64,000 nucleotides of DNA. It comes from Tenacibaculum aiptasiae (GTDB taxonomy: Bacteria; Bacteroidota; Bacteroidia; Flavobacteriales; Flavobacteriaceae). This document shows positions 57,158 to 64,000 of the stretch, piece by piece. The DNA is taken from assembly GCF_008806755.1 (NCBI RefSeq), contig NZ_WAAU01000008.1, positions 446,964 to 510,963 of the forward strand, written 5' to 3'. Every line of letters starts with the position of its first letter. The first letter of the stretch is position 1. The translations under genes were made by a program, and so were the position numbers. The notes beneath the pieces were generated by a model. That model made no database searches. It had not been told where the DNA came from and worked only from the letters and a program-made list of their open reading frames with translations.

Positions 57158-57187
57158 AAAACCTCACCAAAATGGTGAGGTTTTTTT
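57158..57187 (+). terminator. Terminator after the S41 peptidase (repeat family member 2)
   Basis: AAAACCTCACC / GGTGAGGTTTT with a 5-nt loop (AAAAT). Its T tract ends exactly where the next gene's TATCTTTG promoter element begins (57187-57194). Confidence 0.9.
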
Positions 57188-57194
57188 ATCTTTG
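57187..57194 (+). promoter_or_regulatory. -7 element of the duplicated Cys/His lipoprotein gene
   Basis: TATCTTTG (TAnnTTTG), ending 3 nt before the ATG at 57198; predicts a leaderless mRNA. An in-frame TTG at 57192 lies inside the element and is therefore not the start. Confidence 0.6.
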
Positions 57195-57197
57195 AAC

Positions 57198-57653
57198 ATG
57201 AAAAAATTTTTCCCATTATTCGTAGTATTATTAATGACGTGTTTTTATTCTTGTAAAAAAGAAGAAAAGAAAACACCTGTACACCCTTTAAATCTTCCTT
57301 TTAATGAACGTCCTGTACCTACTCTTCCAAATAACAATATGTTAGGCGGTGGTGTTATAGGAGGTGCACATTATATATGTCCTAAAAGATGTAAAGGAGG
57401 AACTTCTAGTGAAAAAGGAGTTTGCCCTGTATGTAGCTCAGCATTAGCTCATAACCAAGCTTTTCATAATAAACCAGCGAGCACTTCTAGTTCGCCAATG
57501 TCAACGCCTGTAACAAAACCAGCCTCTGGCCCAAATGCTAATGGCGAATACCATTATAAATGTAAAAACGGTTGTGCTGGTGGCGAAGATGCAGCCGGTA
57601 AATGTAGAAGCTGTACGGCAGACTTAGAGCATAATGCTGCTTATCATAGTTAA
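57198..57653 (+). CDS. Lipoprotein with two Cys/His metal-binding modules
   Basis: A 151-residue lipoprotein from ATG 57198: MKKFFPLFVVLLMTCFYSCK, lipobox Cys at about 19. Two internal modules repeat: YICPKRCKGGTSSEKGVCPVC followed by SSALAHNQAFH, and YHYKCKNGCAGGEDAAGKCRSC followed by TADLEHNAAYH. Each has four cysteines in two CxxC/CxxxC pairs plus histidines near the end, the look of a heavy-metal-binding ribbon. A Ser/Thr/Pro-rich linker joins them. Metal and role are unknown; copper or zinc handling at the outer membrane is a guess. Confidence 0.7.
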   Translation: MKKFFPLFVVLLMTCFYSCKKEEKKTPVHPLNLPFNERPVPTLPNNNMLGGGVIGGAHYICPKRCKGGTSSEKGVCPVCSSALAHNQAFHNKPASTSSSPMSTPVTKPASGPNANGEYHYKCKNGCAGGEDAAGKCRSCTADLEHNAAYHS

Positions 57654-57676
57654 AGATTACTACTATAAAAAGTATA

Positions 57677-57705
57677 AAAACCTCACCAAATAGGTGAGGT
57701 TTTTT
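57677..57705. terminator. Terminator (repeat family member 3), between lipoprotein and DUF5694 genes
   Basis: AAAACCTCACC / GGTGAGGTTTT with a 5-nt loop (AAATA). It serves the plus-strand lipoprotein and, read on the minus strand, the convergent DUF5694 gene. Confidence 0.88.
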
Positions 57706-57716
57706 GATTGAATAAT

Positions 57717-58577
57717 CTATTTCAAATAATCGAAAGTATTCACCATTACATATTTTGGGCTTCTGCTTATAAAGTCTCTAAAAAAAGCTGTATGACTTGC
57801 TCCCATCAATATAAATACACGGTCATTTTCTGTAAGTTCAATTCTATTTAAATTTGAATACATTCTTAAATTTCTTTGATAATATTTTGCTGCTTCATCG
57901 GCTCCTTCAAAATTATCTTTAGTTCCTACATGGGTTAGCATATCTGCATTTACAGCTATTAAAAAGTCAAGAAACCTATCGTGATTTGTTTGTTTTAATT
58001 TATCTAAAAGGTTTAGTTTGTTTTCATCATAATTAACTTCTGGATAAAATTTTAATCGATTTTTATAAAACTTATCATGCCAAATAGCATCTATTTCATT
58101 GTTAATTTCTCTTCCAATATTATAATTATACCCCATCCTGTAATCTATTCCATAAATTCGTTTAGTATTCGATAATCTTCCTAATTCATAAGCTAATAAC
58201 TCAACTTCATCTGGTTTTTTAAATTTCATTTCAGGAGTTGCTATGTACTGCTTATATAGAGTCTGGAGTTTTTCATTATATGTTGGCGGAGTTTCTACAA
58301 TAATAACTGTTGGTTTAAATTCAGCAAGCATAGCTGCTATTTTATGAACTTCTAGTTGATTCTTTTTATCATGTTCGTCAAACTCAGTTTTAGTAGCATC
58401 AGAAGTTTGTCCCATATGAAAAGTTCCAAAGTTTAAAACTGGGATTTTCTTTAAATCAGAATTTGTTTCTTTTTTTACTTCTGAAACCTTATTTTCTTTT
58501 TCTTCGTTTGTCTTTTGTTTAGCGCATGAAACGGTTGACAAAATTGTTATTACAAGTATTAAATATATTCTTATCAT
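57717..58577 (-). CDS. DUF5694 lipoprotein (paralogue 2)
   Basis: A 286-residue lipoprotein (signal ending STVSC). It has the DUF5694 motifs VLNFGTFHMGQTSD near the start, TVIIVETPPTYNEKLQTLY, RIYGIDYRMGYNY, and the C-terminal FILMGASHTAFFRDFI. The GTFH and GASH histidines are arranged as in the TraB/TIKI-like superfamily, so a metal-dependent hydrolase is possible, but no activity is known. It lies 11 nt after its paralogue, in tandem. Confidence 0.8.
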   Translation of the reverse strand: MIRIYLILVITILSTVSCAKQKTNEEKENKVSEVKKETNSDLKKIPVLNFGTFHMGQTSDATKTEFDEHDKKNQLEVHKIAAMLAEFKPTVIIVETPPTYNEKLQTLYKQYIATPEMKFKKPDEVELLAYELGRLSNTKRIYGIDYRMGYNYNIGREINNEIDAIWHDKFYKNRLKFYPEVNYDENKLNLLDKLKQTNHDRFLDFLIAVNADMLTHVGTKDNFEGADEAAKYYQRNLRMYSNLNRIELTENDRVFILMGASHTAFFRDFISRSPKYVMVNTFDYLK

Positions 58578-58588
58578 TTTATTTTTAA

Positions 58589-59461
58589 TTATAGTTTAGT
58601 TATTTCTTCAAAGTTTTTTAAATTAAAATCTACCGACGATTTTGCTAAGAAATTCAGAATTGATAAATGTCCAGCTCCCATTAAAACAAATACTTTGTCC
58701 TCTCCTGCTTTGTTCATATTTAGAATATTTTGAAAAATCCTTAGATTTCTACTGTACCACCAAATTGAATTATCTGCTCCAAAATAATCTCCTTTTTCAG
58801 CTTCACCCATTTTAAATTCACCTATTAAATAATGCCCGTGATTATGACTTACTACATCAGGATTATTCATTATTTTAAAATACTCTACTAATGACATTTC
58901 TGTTTTTAACTTATCTCCTTTTTCATATAAACTAAAATAAGTATCATTAATATTCATTTCTCTTTTAATCATTTCCATTCCTGCTTTTTGAGCATAGTAG
59001 TTCTTCTTAGCTTTAAATTCTTTTTGAGTTAAATCGCTTTTAAAGTTTCTTGACGGAGCATCAACAGCATAGAGTTTTTTGTGTCCTAATTCTTTTCCTA
59101 ATCTGAAAGCTACTTGATATATTTCATTTGATTTTAATCTAAACTTTCCTTCCAAATAGGCATTGTATAAAGAATCTAACTTTTTCTGCTTGGTTGCTTT
59201 CCATTCTACTCCAATCTTAGTAGGTCCGTATTTTTTAATAACATTGAGTAACTCTCTTAATTCCTTTTGACGTTTCTCTGAAAAAATATCTACAGTATAT
59301 TTTGGTTTATAACTATCTAATTGTGGATTTGCGAAATGAAATGATCCTAAGATTAATAAATCTGATGATTTTATATTTTTAAAATGTTCATCTATTTGAG
59401 TTTTTTGAGCAAATACAATACTTGTTATAAATAAAACAATAAATAAAATTCTAGTTTTCAT
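58589..59461 (-). CDS. DUF5694 protein, exported (paralogue 1)
   Basis: A 290-residue protein from the ATG at 59461 (signal MKTRILFIVLFITSIVFA). An ATG 30 nt earlier is excluded because the -7 element (59496-59489) would overlap it. Motifs: LLILGSFHFANPQLDSY, KIGVEWKATKQKKLDSLYNAY, KLYAVDAPSRNF and VLMGAGHLSILNFL. It matches the downstream DUF5694 gene in motif order but differs in most residues, so the duplication is old. Function unknown. Confidence 0.8.
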   Translation of the reverse strand: MKTRILFIVLFITSIVFAQKTQIDEHFKNIKSSDLLILGSFHFANPQLDSYKPKYTVDIFSEKRQKELRELLNVIKKYGPTKIGVEWKATKQKKLDSLYNAYLEGKFRLKSNEIYQVAFRLGKELGHKKLYAVDAPSRNFKSDLTQKEFKAKKNYYAQKAGMEMIKREMNINDTYFSLYEKGDKLKTEMSLVEYFKIMNNPDVVSHNHGHYLIGEFKMGEAEKGDYFGADNSIWWYSRNLRIFQNILNMNKAGEDKVFVLMGAGHLSILNFLAKSSVDFNLKNFEEITKL

Positions 59462-59488
59462 GATTCTATAGTTTTGAATTCGATACTC

Positions 59489-59496
59489 CAAAAGTA
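59489..59496 (-). promoter_or_regulatory. -7 element of the DUF5694 pair
   Basis: The minus strand reads TACTTTTG (TAnnTTTG), 27 nt before the ATG at 59461. It decides the start codon of that gene. Confidence 0.5.
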
Positions 59497-59658
59497 TTTA
59501 CTTAAGCTAGCTAAAAACTCTAATTTCAACCAACACTAATATGTACCGTACCAACTCATCAAAAAATTATATCACAAATTTCGTTGTGTAGTTTTACTAG
59601 TTTGTCCTAAAAAACAGAAACTACGTCTTAAAAAGAAAAAGAAAGTTACCTTTATAGC

Positions 59659-59666
59659 TACTTTTG
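59659..59666 (+). promoter_or_regulatory. -7 element of the histidine kinase gene
   Basis: TACTTTTG (TAnnTTTG), ending 4 nt before the ATG at 59671; predicts a leaderless mRNA. Confidence 0.5.
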
Positions 59667-59670
59667 AACT

Positions 59671-60717
59671 ATGGAATTAAAAAAGACTTTTAAATATCAC
59701 CTCATTCTTGGATTCATTATTGTTGGAATGGATCTTTTTAGAAGTTATATTACTGGTGGACATACATATTTTATAGAAAAATATAATCTTGTAGGGATTG
59801 TTTTAAAAACTACTTTCTACATGACGTTTTTTAGTGTTTATGCTATTAATGTTGGTATTATTTGTCCTAAAACCTTAGCTAAAAACAATCTTGTCTATTT
59901 TATTTTAGGGCAAATATCTCTGTTTTTCATTTTTGCAGGAATTCGCTATTTATTAGAAGAAATAATAGTGTACAATATTGCTGGATTTCATAATTATCAT
60001 GAAAGCACTAGAACCTTTTGGTATTATGTTTTTGACAATTCTTATTATAGTTTACAAATAATTTTATTCAGTACTTTCATATTTTTATTATTCCGTTTTC
60101 TTGAGAATAAAAACAAAATTCACAAGCTTAAACTAGAGCATCAACAAGCAGAATTAGATGCTTTAAAAACACAATTAGAACCTCATTTTCTATTTAACAC
60201 TTTAAATGTTTTCTATTCTGAATTGGCAGATACCCAACCAGAGACTGCTAAAGGAATTTACAAACTTTCTGAACTATTACGATACCTTACTTATGAAGCT
60301 CAAAAGGATTACATGCCTTTAAAAAGAGAAATAAAGTTTATTAAGGATTATATTTATTTTTATGAAAAAAGGTTTGAAAATAACTTGTTTCTAAATCTAT
60401 CAATAAAAGGCGATGTAGCAGAACAACAAATACCTTCTTTGGTTTTGGTTCATTTTATTGAAAATATCTGTAAACATGGTATCATCAATGATAAAAATAA
60501 CCCTGCTAATATTTCTATTACAATTAATGTAGATTCTTTAGAGCTCAAAACACAAAATAAAATTTCTACTGTTAAAAACTATAGCAGTACAGGAATTGGA
60601 AGAGAAAACTTAAAAAAACGATTAGAATTACTTTTTGATAAAGAATTCATCTTTGAACATAAAGAGTTAAATAATACGTATACTACATATTTAAAAATAC
60701 CAATCAAAGCCAACTAA
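59671..60717 (+). CDS. LytS-like sensor histidine kinase
   Basis: A 348-residue membrane kinase with four helices (about 10-27, 43-65, 72-92, 125-142). The His_kinase domain has the phosphorylated His172 in KTQLEPHFLFNTLNVF, and the ATPase part shows LVHFIENICKHG (N box) and STGIGRENLKKRLELLF (G box). It has no extracellular sensor domain of size, so the signal is probably membrane-borne. It is followed after 3 nt by its LytTR partner. Confidence 0.92.
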   Translation: MELKKTFKYHLILGFIIVGMDLFRSYITGGHTYFIEKYNLVGIVLKTTFYMTFFSVYAINVGIICPKTLAKNNLVYFILGQISLFFIFAGIRYLLEEIIVYNIAGFHNYHESTRTFWYYVFDNSYYSLQIILFSTFIFLLFRFLENKNKIHKLKLEHQQAELDALKTQLEPHFLFNTLNVFYSELADTQPETAKGIYKLSELLRYLTYEAQKDYMPLKREIKFIKDYIYFYEKRFENNLFLNLSIKGDVAEQQIPSLVLVHFIENICKHGIINDKNNPANISITINVDSLELKTQNKISTVKNYSSTGIGRENLKKRLELLFDKEFIFEHKELNNTYTTYLKIPIKAN

Positions 60718-60720
60718 CTT

Positions 60721-61428
60721 ATGAATACTTTAAAATGTTTAATTGTAGATGATGAAGCTCCGGCGATAAGATTATTAGAATCTTATGTAAAAAAAGTATC
60801 TTTTTTAGAACTAGTTGGATCTACAACAGACCCTATAGAAGCTATCAGTATTATTGAAAAAGAAGCCTTAGATTTGGTATTCTTAGACATACAAATGCCA
60901 ACCATTACAGGAATTCAACTTTCTAAAATTATAAAAGATAAGGTTAACGTAATTTTTACCACTGCTTATCCTCAATTTGCTATTGAAAGTTATGAACTCA
61001 ATGCTATTGACTACCTTTTAAAACCTTTTGAATTTGAGCGTTTTTATAACGCAATTTTAAAAGTAAAACCTAAAGAAAATATAAAACCAATTAGTAAAAG
61101 TGATGAATTTATTTTTATAAAAACGGATGGTAAAAATAATTTTGAAAAAGTGTATACAAACGAAATTCTCTATATTGAAAGTTTAAAAAATTATGTATCA
61201 CTTCATTTAGAAAATAAAGAGGTTATTACCTATAGTACTTTAAAACATTTTGATACTGAACTATCTTCTAAAAGCTTTATAAAAATTCACAAATCTTACA
61301 TTGTTGCTATTCAACACATAGCAAAAACGGATTCTCTTTCTGTATACTTAACCAACGGTAAAAACTTACCTATAGGAGATACGTATAAAAAAAACTTTTT
61401 TGAAAAGATTAATAAACTAATATTATAA
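60721..61428 (+). CDS. LytTR-type response regulator
   Basis: A 235-residue regulator. The receiver domain has the acidic pocket Asp10/Asp11, the phosphorylated Asp56 in LVFLDIQMP, the FTTAYPQFAIESY segment and the Lys in YLLKPFEF. The C-terminal LytTR DNA-binding domain (about 130-235) includes ILYIESLKNYVSLHL, ITYSTLKHFDTELSSKSFIKIHKSYIVA. LytTR regulators often bind direct repeats near their target promoters. Targets are not evident; the short locus downstream is a candidate only by position. Confidence 0.93.
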   Translation: MNTLKCLIVDDEAPAIRLLESYVKKVSFLELVGSTTDPIEAISIIEKEALDLVFLDIQMPTITGIQLSKIIKDKVNVIFTTAYPQFAIESYELNAIDYLLKPFEFERFYNAILKVKPKENIKPISKSDEFIFIKTDGKNNFEKVYTNEILYIESLKNYVSLHLENKEVITYSTLKHFDTELSSKSFIKIHKSYIVAIQHIAKTDSLSVYLTNGKNLPIGDTYKKNFFEKINKLIL

Positions 61429-61532
61429 AGTTCTAATTATTCTTAATAGTTCCTTAATTATTAAATATTTAACAACCTCATTTTAAAATATTTTTAACCT
61501 TAGCAATAAATATGTTAAAAATTTACAATTTC

Positions 61533-61547
61533 GGCACGATAATTGTT
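61533..61547 (+). promoter_or_regulatory. Sigma-54-like promoter of a short transcript
   Basis: GGCACGATAATTG (61533-61545) followed by TT matches the -24/-12 consensus TGGCACG-N4-TTGC except for the first T (here C) and the last C of TTGC (here T). Transcription would begin near 61558, upstream of a 10-codon frame and a terminator. Confidence 0.4.
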
Positions 61548-61557
61548 TTTAACATTG

Positions 61558-61680
61558 CTTTAACTTTTTAATCACAAACTATGAGAAACTATCTACTACA
61601 CAGTTTTAATTGATGGGAGAATTGTTAAATGAAAAGGAAAGAAAAAACTCGAAGCATGCTAACTTCGAGTTTTTATTTTT
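61558..61680 (+). ncRNA. Putative short transcript with tiny reading frames (unverified)
   Basis: The 270-nt gap between the LytTR gene and ettA is not empty. A sigma-54-like element (61533) is followed by a 10-codon frame ATG 61581-TGA 61613 (MRNYLLHSFN), a second ATG overlapping that stop (61612, MGELLNEKERKNSK...), and a 9-bp hairpin with T tract at 61646-61680. It could be a small RNA or a tiny peptide gene. The only evidence is this order of elements. Confidence 0.3.
61646..61680. terminator. Bidirectional terminator, short transcript / ettA
   Basis: Stem AACTCGAAG / CTTCGAGTT (9 bp, 8-nt loop) with T on both sides; ends the ettA transcript on the minus strand and the candidate short transcript on the plus strand. 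Confidence 0.85.
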
Positions 61681-61699
61681 ATAAAAAATGTAAAATTAA

Positions 61700-63391
61700 T
61701 TATCTAATTAACTTTTTATATTTAATACGTTTCGGCATTAAATCACCTCCTAAACGTTTCTTTTTGTTCTCTTCATAATCTGAGAAAGAACCTTCAAAGA
61801 AATACACTTGACTATCTCCTTCAAAAGCTAAGATGTGTGTACAAATTCTATCTAAGAACCATCTATCGTGAGAAATTACCACAGCACAACCTGCAAAGTT
61901 TTCTAAACCTTCCTCTAAGGCTCTTAAAGTATTTACATCTAAATCATTCGTAGGCTCATCTAATAGTAAAACATTACCCTCTTCCTTTAAAGTCATTGCT
62001 AAATGTAAACGGTTACGTTCTCCACCAGAAAGTGTATTCACTTTCTTATTTTGTTCGCTACCTCCAAAATTAAAACGACTTAAATATGCACGAGAGTTCA
62101 CTTGCTTTCCTCCCATCATTACTAAATCTTGACCCTCTGAGAAATTTTCCCAAATAGATTTTTCTGGATCTATATTAGAATGTGATTGATCTACATAAGC
62201 AATTTTTGCTGTCTCTCCTACTTTAAAACTTCCAGAATCTGGAGCTTCCTCTCCCATAATCATTTTAAAAATTGTAGTCTTACCAGCACCGTTTGGTCCA
62301 ATAATACCAACAATTCCTGCTTGTGGAAGATTGAATTCTAAATTTTCATATAATAATTTATCTCCAAAAGCTTTTGATACACCAGTTGCTTCAATAACAT
62401 TCGTTCCTAAACGAGGCCCATTAGGAATGTAAATCTCTAATTTTTCCTCAGTTTGCTTTTGGTCTTGACTCATTAATTTCTCATAGTTCTTCAAACGTGC
62501 TTTTTGCTTTGTTTGACGACCTTTTGCTCCTTGTCTAACCCAATCTAACTCTCGTTCTAATGTCTTTTGACGTTTAGAAGCTGTTTTACTTTCTTGAGCT
62601 AATCTTTTCGATTTTTGATCTAACCAAGACGAATAGTTTCCTTTCCAAGGAATTCCCTCTCCTCTGTCTAATTCTAAAATCCATCCTGCAACATTATCTA
62701 AGAAATATCTATCGTGTGTTACAGCAATAACAGTTCCTTTGTATTGTGCTAAATGATGCTCTAACCAGTGTACAGATTCTGCATCTAAGTGGTTGGTAGG
62801 CTCATCTAATAATAATATTTCAGGCTCTTGCAATAACAATCTACATAATGCAACTCTACGACGCTCTCCTCCAGATAATACTCCAATCTTCTTATCAGAA
62901 TCTGGTGTACGTAAAGCATCCATTGCTATTTCTAACTTGGTGTCTAATTCCCAAGCATTAGAAGCATCAATTTTATCTTGAAGTTCGGCTTGTCTAGCCA
63001 TTAACTTCTCCATTTTATCAGCATCAGAGTATACTTCTTCTAAACCAAACATATCGTTGATTTTGTTATACTCATCTAAAATAGCTACAGTTTCTGCAAC
63101 TCCTTCTTTTACAACTTCTAAAACTGTTTTATCATCATCTAATTGTGGCTCTTGCTCTAAATAACCAACTTTATATCCTGGTGAAAAAGTTACATCTCCT
63201 TGGAAGTTTTTTTCTACTCCAGCTATTATTTTTAACAATGTTGATTTACCAGATCCATTAAGTCCTAGAATACCAATTTTAGCTCCATAAAAAAAGCTTA
63301 AATAAATATCTTTTAAAACTTGTTTCCCGGTACTTTGATAGGTCTTAGAGACCTTATTCATTGAAAAAATTACTTTCTTATCGTCTGACAT
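61700..63391 (-). CDS. ettA: ABC-F translational throttle EttA
   Basis: Cytoplasmic ribosome-binding ATPase that gates the first peptide bond according to energy level. The 563-residue protein has two nucleotide-binding domains: Walker A GLNGSGKSTLLK and GPNGAGKTTIFK, signatures VLSGGERRRVALCR and TLSGGERNRLHLAM, joined by the charged linker typical of ABC-F. The arm and the C-terminus (FEGSFSDYEENKKKRLG) are those of EttA rather than Uup or antibiotic-resistance ABC-F proteins. Confidence 0.95.
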   Translation of the reverse strand: MSDDKKVIFSMNKVSKTYQSTGKQVLKDIYLSFFYGAKIGILGLNGSGKSTLLKIIAGVEKNFQGDVTFSPGYKVGYLEQEPQLDDDKTVLEVVKEGVAETVAILDEYNKINDMFGLEEVYSDADKMEKLMARQAELQDKIDASNAWELDTKLEIAMDALRTPDSDKKIGVLSGGERRRVALCRLLLQEPEILLLDEPTNHLDAESVHWLEHHLAQYKGTVIAVTHDRYFLDNVAGWILELDRGEGIPWKGNYSSWLDQKSKRLAQESKTASKRQKTLERELDWVRQGAKGRQTKQKARLKNYEKLMSQDQKQTEEKLEIYIPNGPRLGTNVIEATGVSKAFGDKLLYENLEFNLPQAGIVGIIGPNGAGKTTIFKMIMGEEAPDSGSFKVGETAKIAYVDQSHSNIDPEKSIWENFSEGQDLVMMGGKQVNSRAYLSRFNFGGSEQNKKVNTLSGGERNRLHLAMTLKEEGNVLLLDEPTNDLDVNTLRALEEGLENFAGCAVVISHDRWFLDRICTHILAFEGDSQVYFFEGSFSDYEENKKKRLGGDLMPKRIKYKKLIR

Positions 63392-63412
63392 TTAATTGCT
63401 ATTTTTTATTGT

Positions 63413-63595
63413 TTAAACTCTTCCTTTAAGGGCGTTAAACACCCAAGCATTTGCAAAAAAACCTAGACCTACAGCTCCAAAACCATATCCTGCTATTTCA
63501 TCGTATTTAAATACAGCTAATGCTACTAATAAAATACCCATTAAAACCATTATAAGCGTTGCCCAACCTAGGACTGTGTTTTTATTCATTGACAT
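63413..63595 (-). CDS. CAL67264-family small membrane protein
   Basis: A 60-residue two-helix membrane protein: NTVLGWATLIMVLMGILLVALAVFKYDEIAGYGFGAVGLGFFANAWVFNALKGRV. I recognise it as the short family NCBI calls CAL67264, found across flavobacteria; function unknown. The start could be the ATG at 63595 or 63589. It lies 21 nt upstream of ettA on the same strand, so the two may be co-transcribed. Confidence 0.85.
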   Translation of the reverse strand: MSMNKNTVLGWATLIMVLMGILLVALAVFKYDEIAGYGFGAVGLGFFANAWVFNALKGRV

Positions 63596-63722
63596 AATTT
63601 ACTTTTTACAAAAAATGTGAATTACAAATATCGGTATTTATTTAGATTTGACAATATTAAGTTTTAGGGCAAAAACCTTATTATTCATTACAGGTTTAAA
63701 TTTATCATATCTTTTATATTTC

Positions 63723-63730
63723 TATTTTTG
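63723..63730 (+). promoter_or_regulatory. -7 element of the retropepsin-like gene
   Basis: TATTTTTG (TAnnTTTG), 26 nt before the ATG at 63757. It is the only such match in the 160-nt gap after the CAL67264 gene. Confidence 0.45.
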
Positions 63731-63756
63731 GAAAAAATGTAACTTAGTCTTCAAAA

Positions 63757-64000
63757 ATGCGTCTTTATAATATGCGTAACATATTGTACATATTATTCTT
63801 TTTATCAGTTGGTAAGTTTTCCTACGCTACAAATGACAATGAAATCATTATCAATTCTGTTCCTATTCATTTTAAGAACGCAAAAGTTATAAATGAACAT
63901 TCTACTCGAATTCCTTTTAAATTAGTTGATAGACTTATTGTTATTGAAGGTAACATAAAAGATAAAAAAGGGAATTTTATTATTGATACAGGTTCTGAAA
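63757..64000 (+). CDS. Exported retropepsin-like aspartic protease (partial, N-terminal part)
   Basis: The gene runs off the right edge of the window. From the ATG at 63757 (a second in-frame ATG is at 63772) it has a signal peptide (NILYILFFLSVGKFSYA) and, at the cut, GNFIIDTGSE, the Asp-Thr-Gly active-site motif of gag-type (PF13650) aspartyl proteases. In Bacteroidota such proteins are single-domain or carry a PDZ domain at the end; that part is not visible. Confidence 0.75.
   Translation, partial: MRLYNMRNILYILFFLSVGKFSYATNDNEIIINSVPIHFKNAKVINEHSTRIPFKLVDRLIVIEGNIKDKKGNFIIDTGSE

Noticed and set aside
59462..59491. ATG at 59491 as the start of the first DUF5694 gene
   Set aside because: It lies in the TAnnTTTG element, and the shorter form from 59461 begins with a normal signal peptide.

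Overview
The window is a 64 kb piece of an AT-rich (about one third G+C by eye) chromosome from a member of the Bacteroidota, almost certainly family Flavobacteriaceae; a marine Tenacibaculum/Polaribacter-like genus is my guess. The evidence is the Bacteroidota-type RNA polymerase omega, the partial PorD-like (DUF4835) gene of the type IX secretion system, the long 480-residue GAPDH, a SecA without the zinc-binding tail, a single LptF/LptG-type permease, a CAL67264-type small membrane protein, and repeated Bacteroidota promoter elements (TAnnTTTG, sometimes with an upstream TTG at about 18-22 bp). I saw no rRNA, tRNA, CRISPR array, insertion sequence or prophage. This is core chromosome with a few accessory patches.

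Layout. 1-5.8 kb (minus strand): porD(partial)-coaBC-rpoZ-bamD, ferritin, dapA with a DUF6913 gene, and a phytase-like lipoprotein. 5.8-12.4 kb: a DoxX-like gene facing a tight eight-gene minus-strand run (DinB-like, lipoprotein, ligA, small membrane protein, YhhN-like, WYL regulator, GyrI-like, DUF1801). 12.4-18.7 kb: GAPDH, a DegQ protease, then dapF-GNAT-mltG and a muramidase-like gene that has no ATG, GTG or TTG start. 18.7-26.3 kb: rsmI-like, LMW phosphatase and dnaA on the minus strand, divergent from a thioesterase, a PduO adenosyltransferase, a DUF2795 gene and secA. 26.4-32.8 kb: an LpxH-like phosphoesterase with a glycosyltransferase, ung, a MutS2-like protein without Smr, OmpA and a helix-hairpin-helix membrane protein. 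32.8-37 kb: an acyl-CoA dehydrogenase divergent from a TetR regulator with two matching operators, and a MATE pump. 37-44 kb: tpx-dgkA-ftsK-lolA-lptF/G-ribB. 44-49.7 kb: nitronate monooxygenase, mnmA, lipoproteins, a MORN-like protein, a serine hydrolase and a small double-glycine-leader peptide. 49.7-59.5 kb: sterol desaturase family, methyltransferase, cysteine-cluster protein, argS, lpdA, an S41 peptidase, a duplicated Cys/His lipoprotein and two tandem DUF5694 genes. 59.6-64 kb: a LytS/LytTR two-component pair, a short terminated locus behind a sigma-54-like promoter, ettA, a small membrane protein and the start of a retropepsin-like gene.

Functional themes are envelope building (BamD, LolA, LptF/G, SecA, MltG, OmpA, DegQ, LpxH-like), DNA metabolism (DnaA, LigA, Ung, MutS2-like, FtsK) and central metabolism (DapA/DapF, GAPDH, Lpd, RibB, CoaBC). 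No complete new multi-gene system is obvious. The most noteworthy items are the non-canonical start of the muramidase-like gene, the orphan double-glycine peptide, the sigma-54-like short transcript, the TetR double operator, and a recurring arrangement in which the TAnnTTTG element abuts the start codon and predicts leaderless mRNAs.
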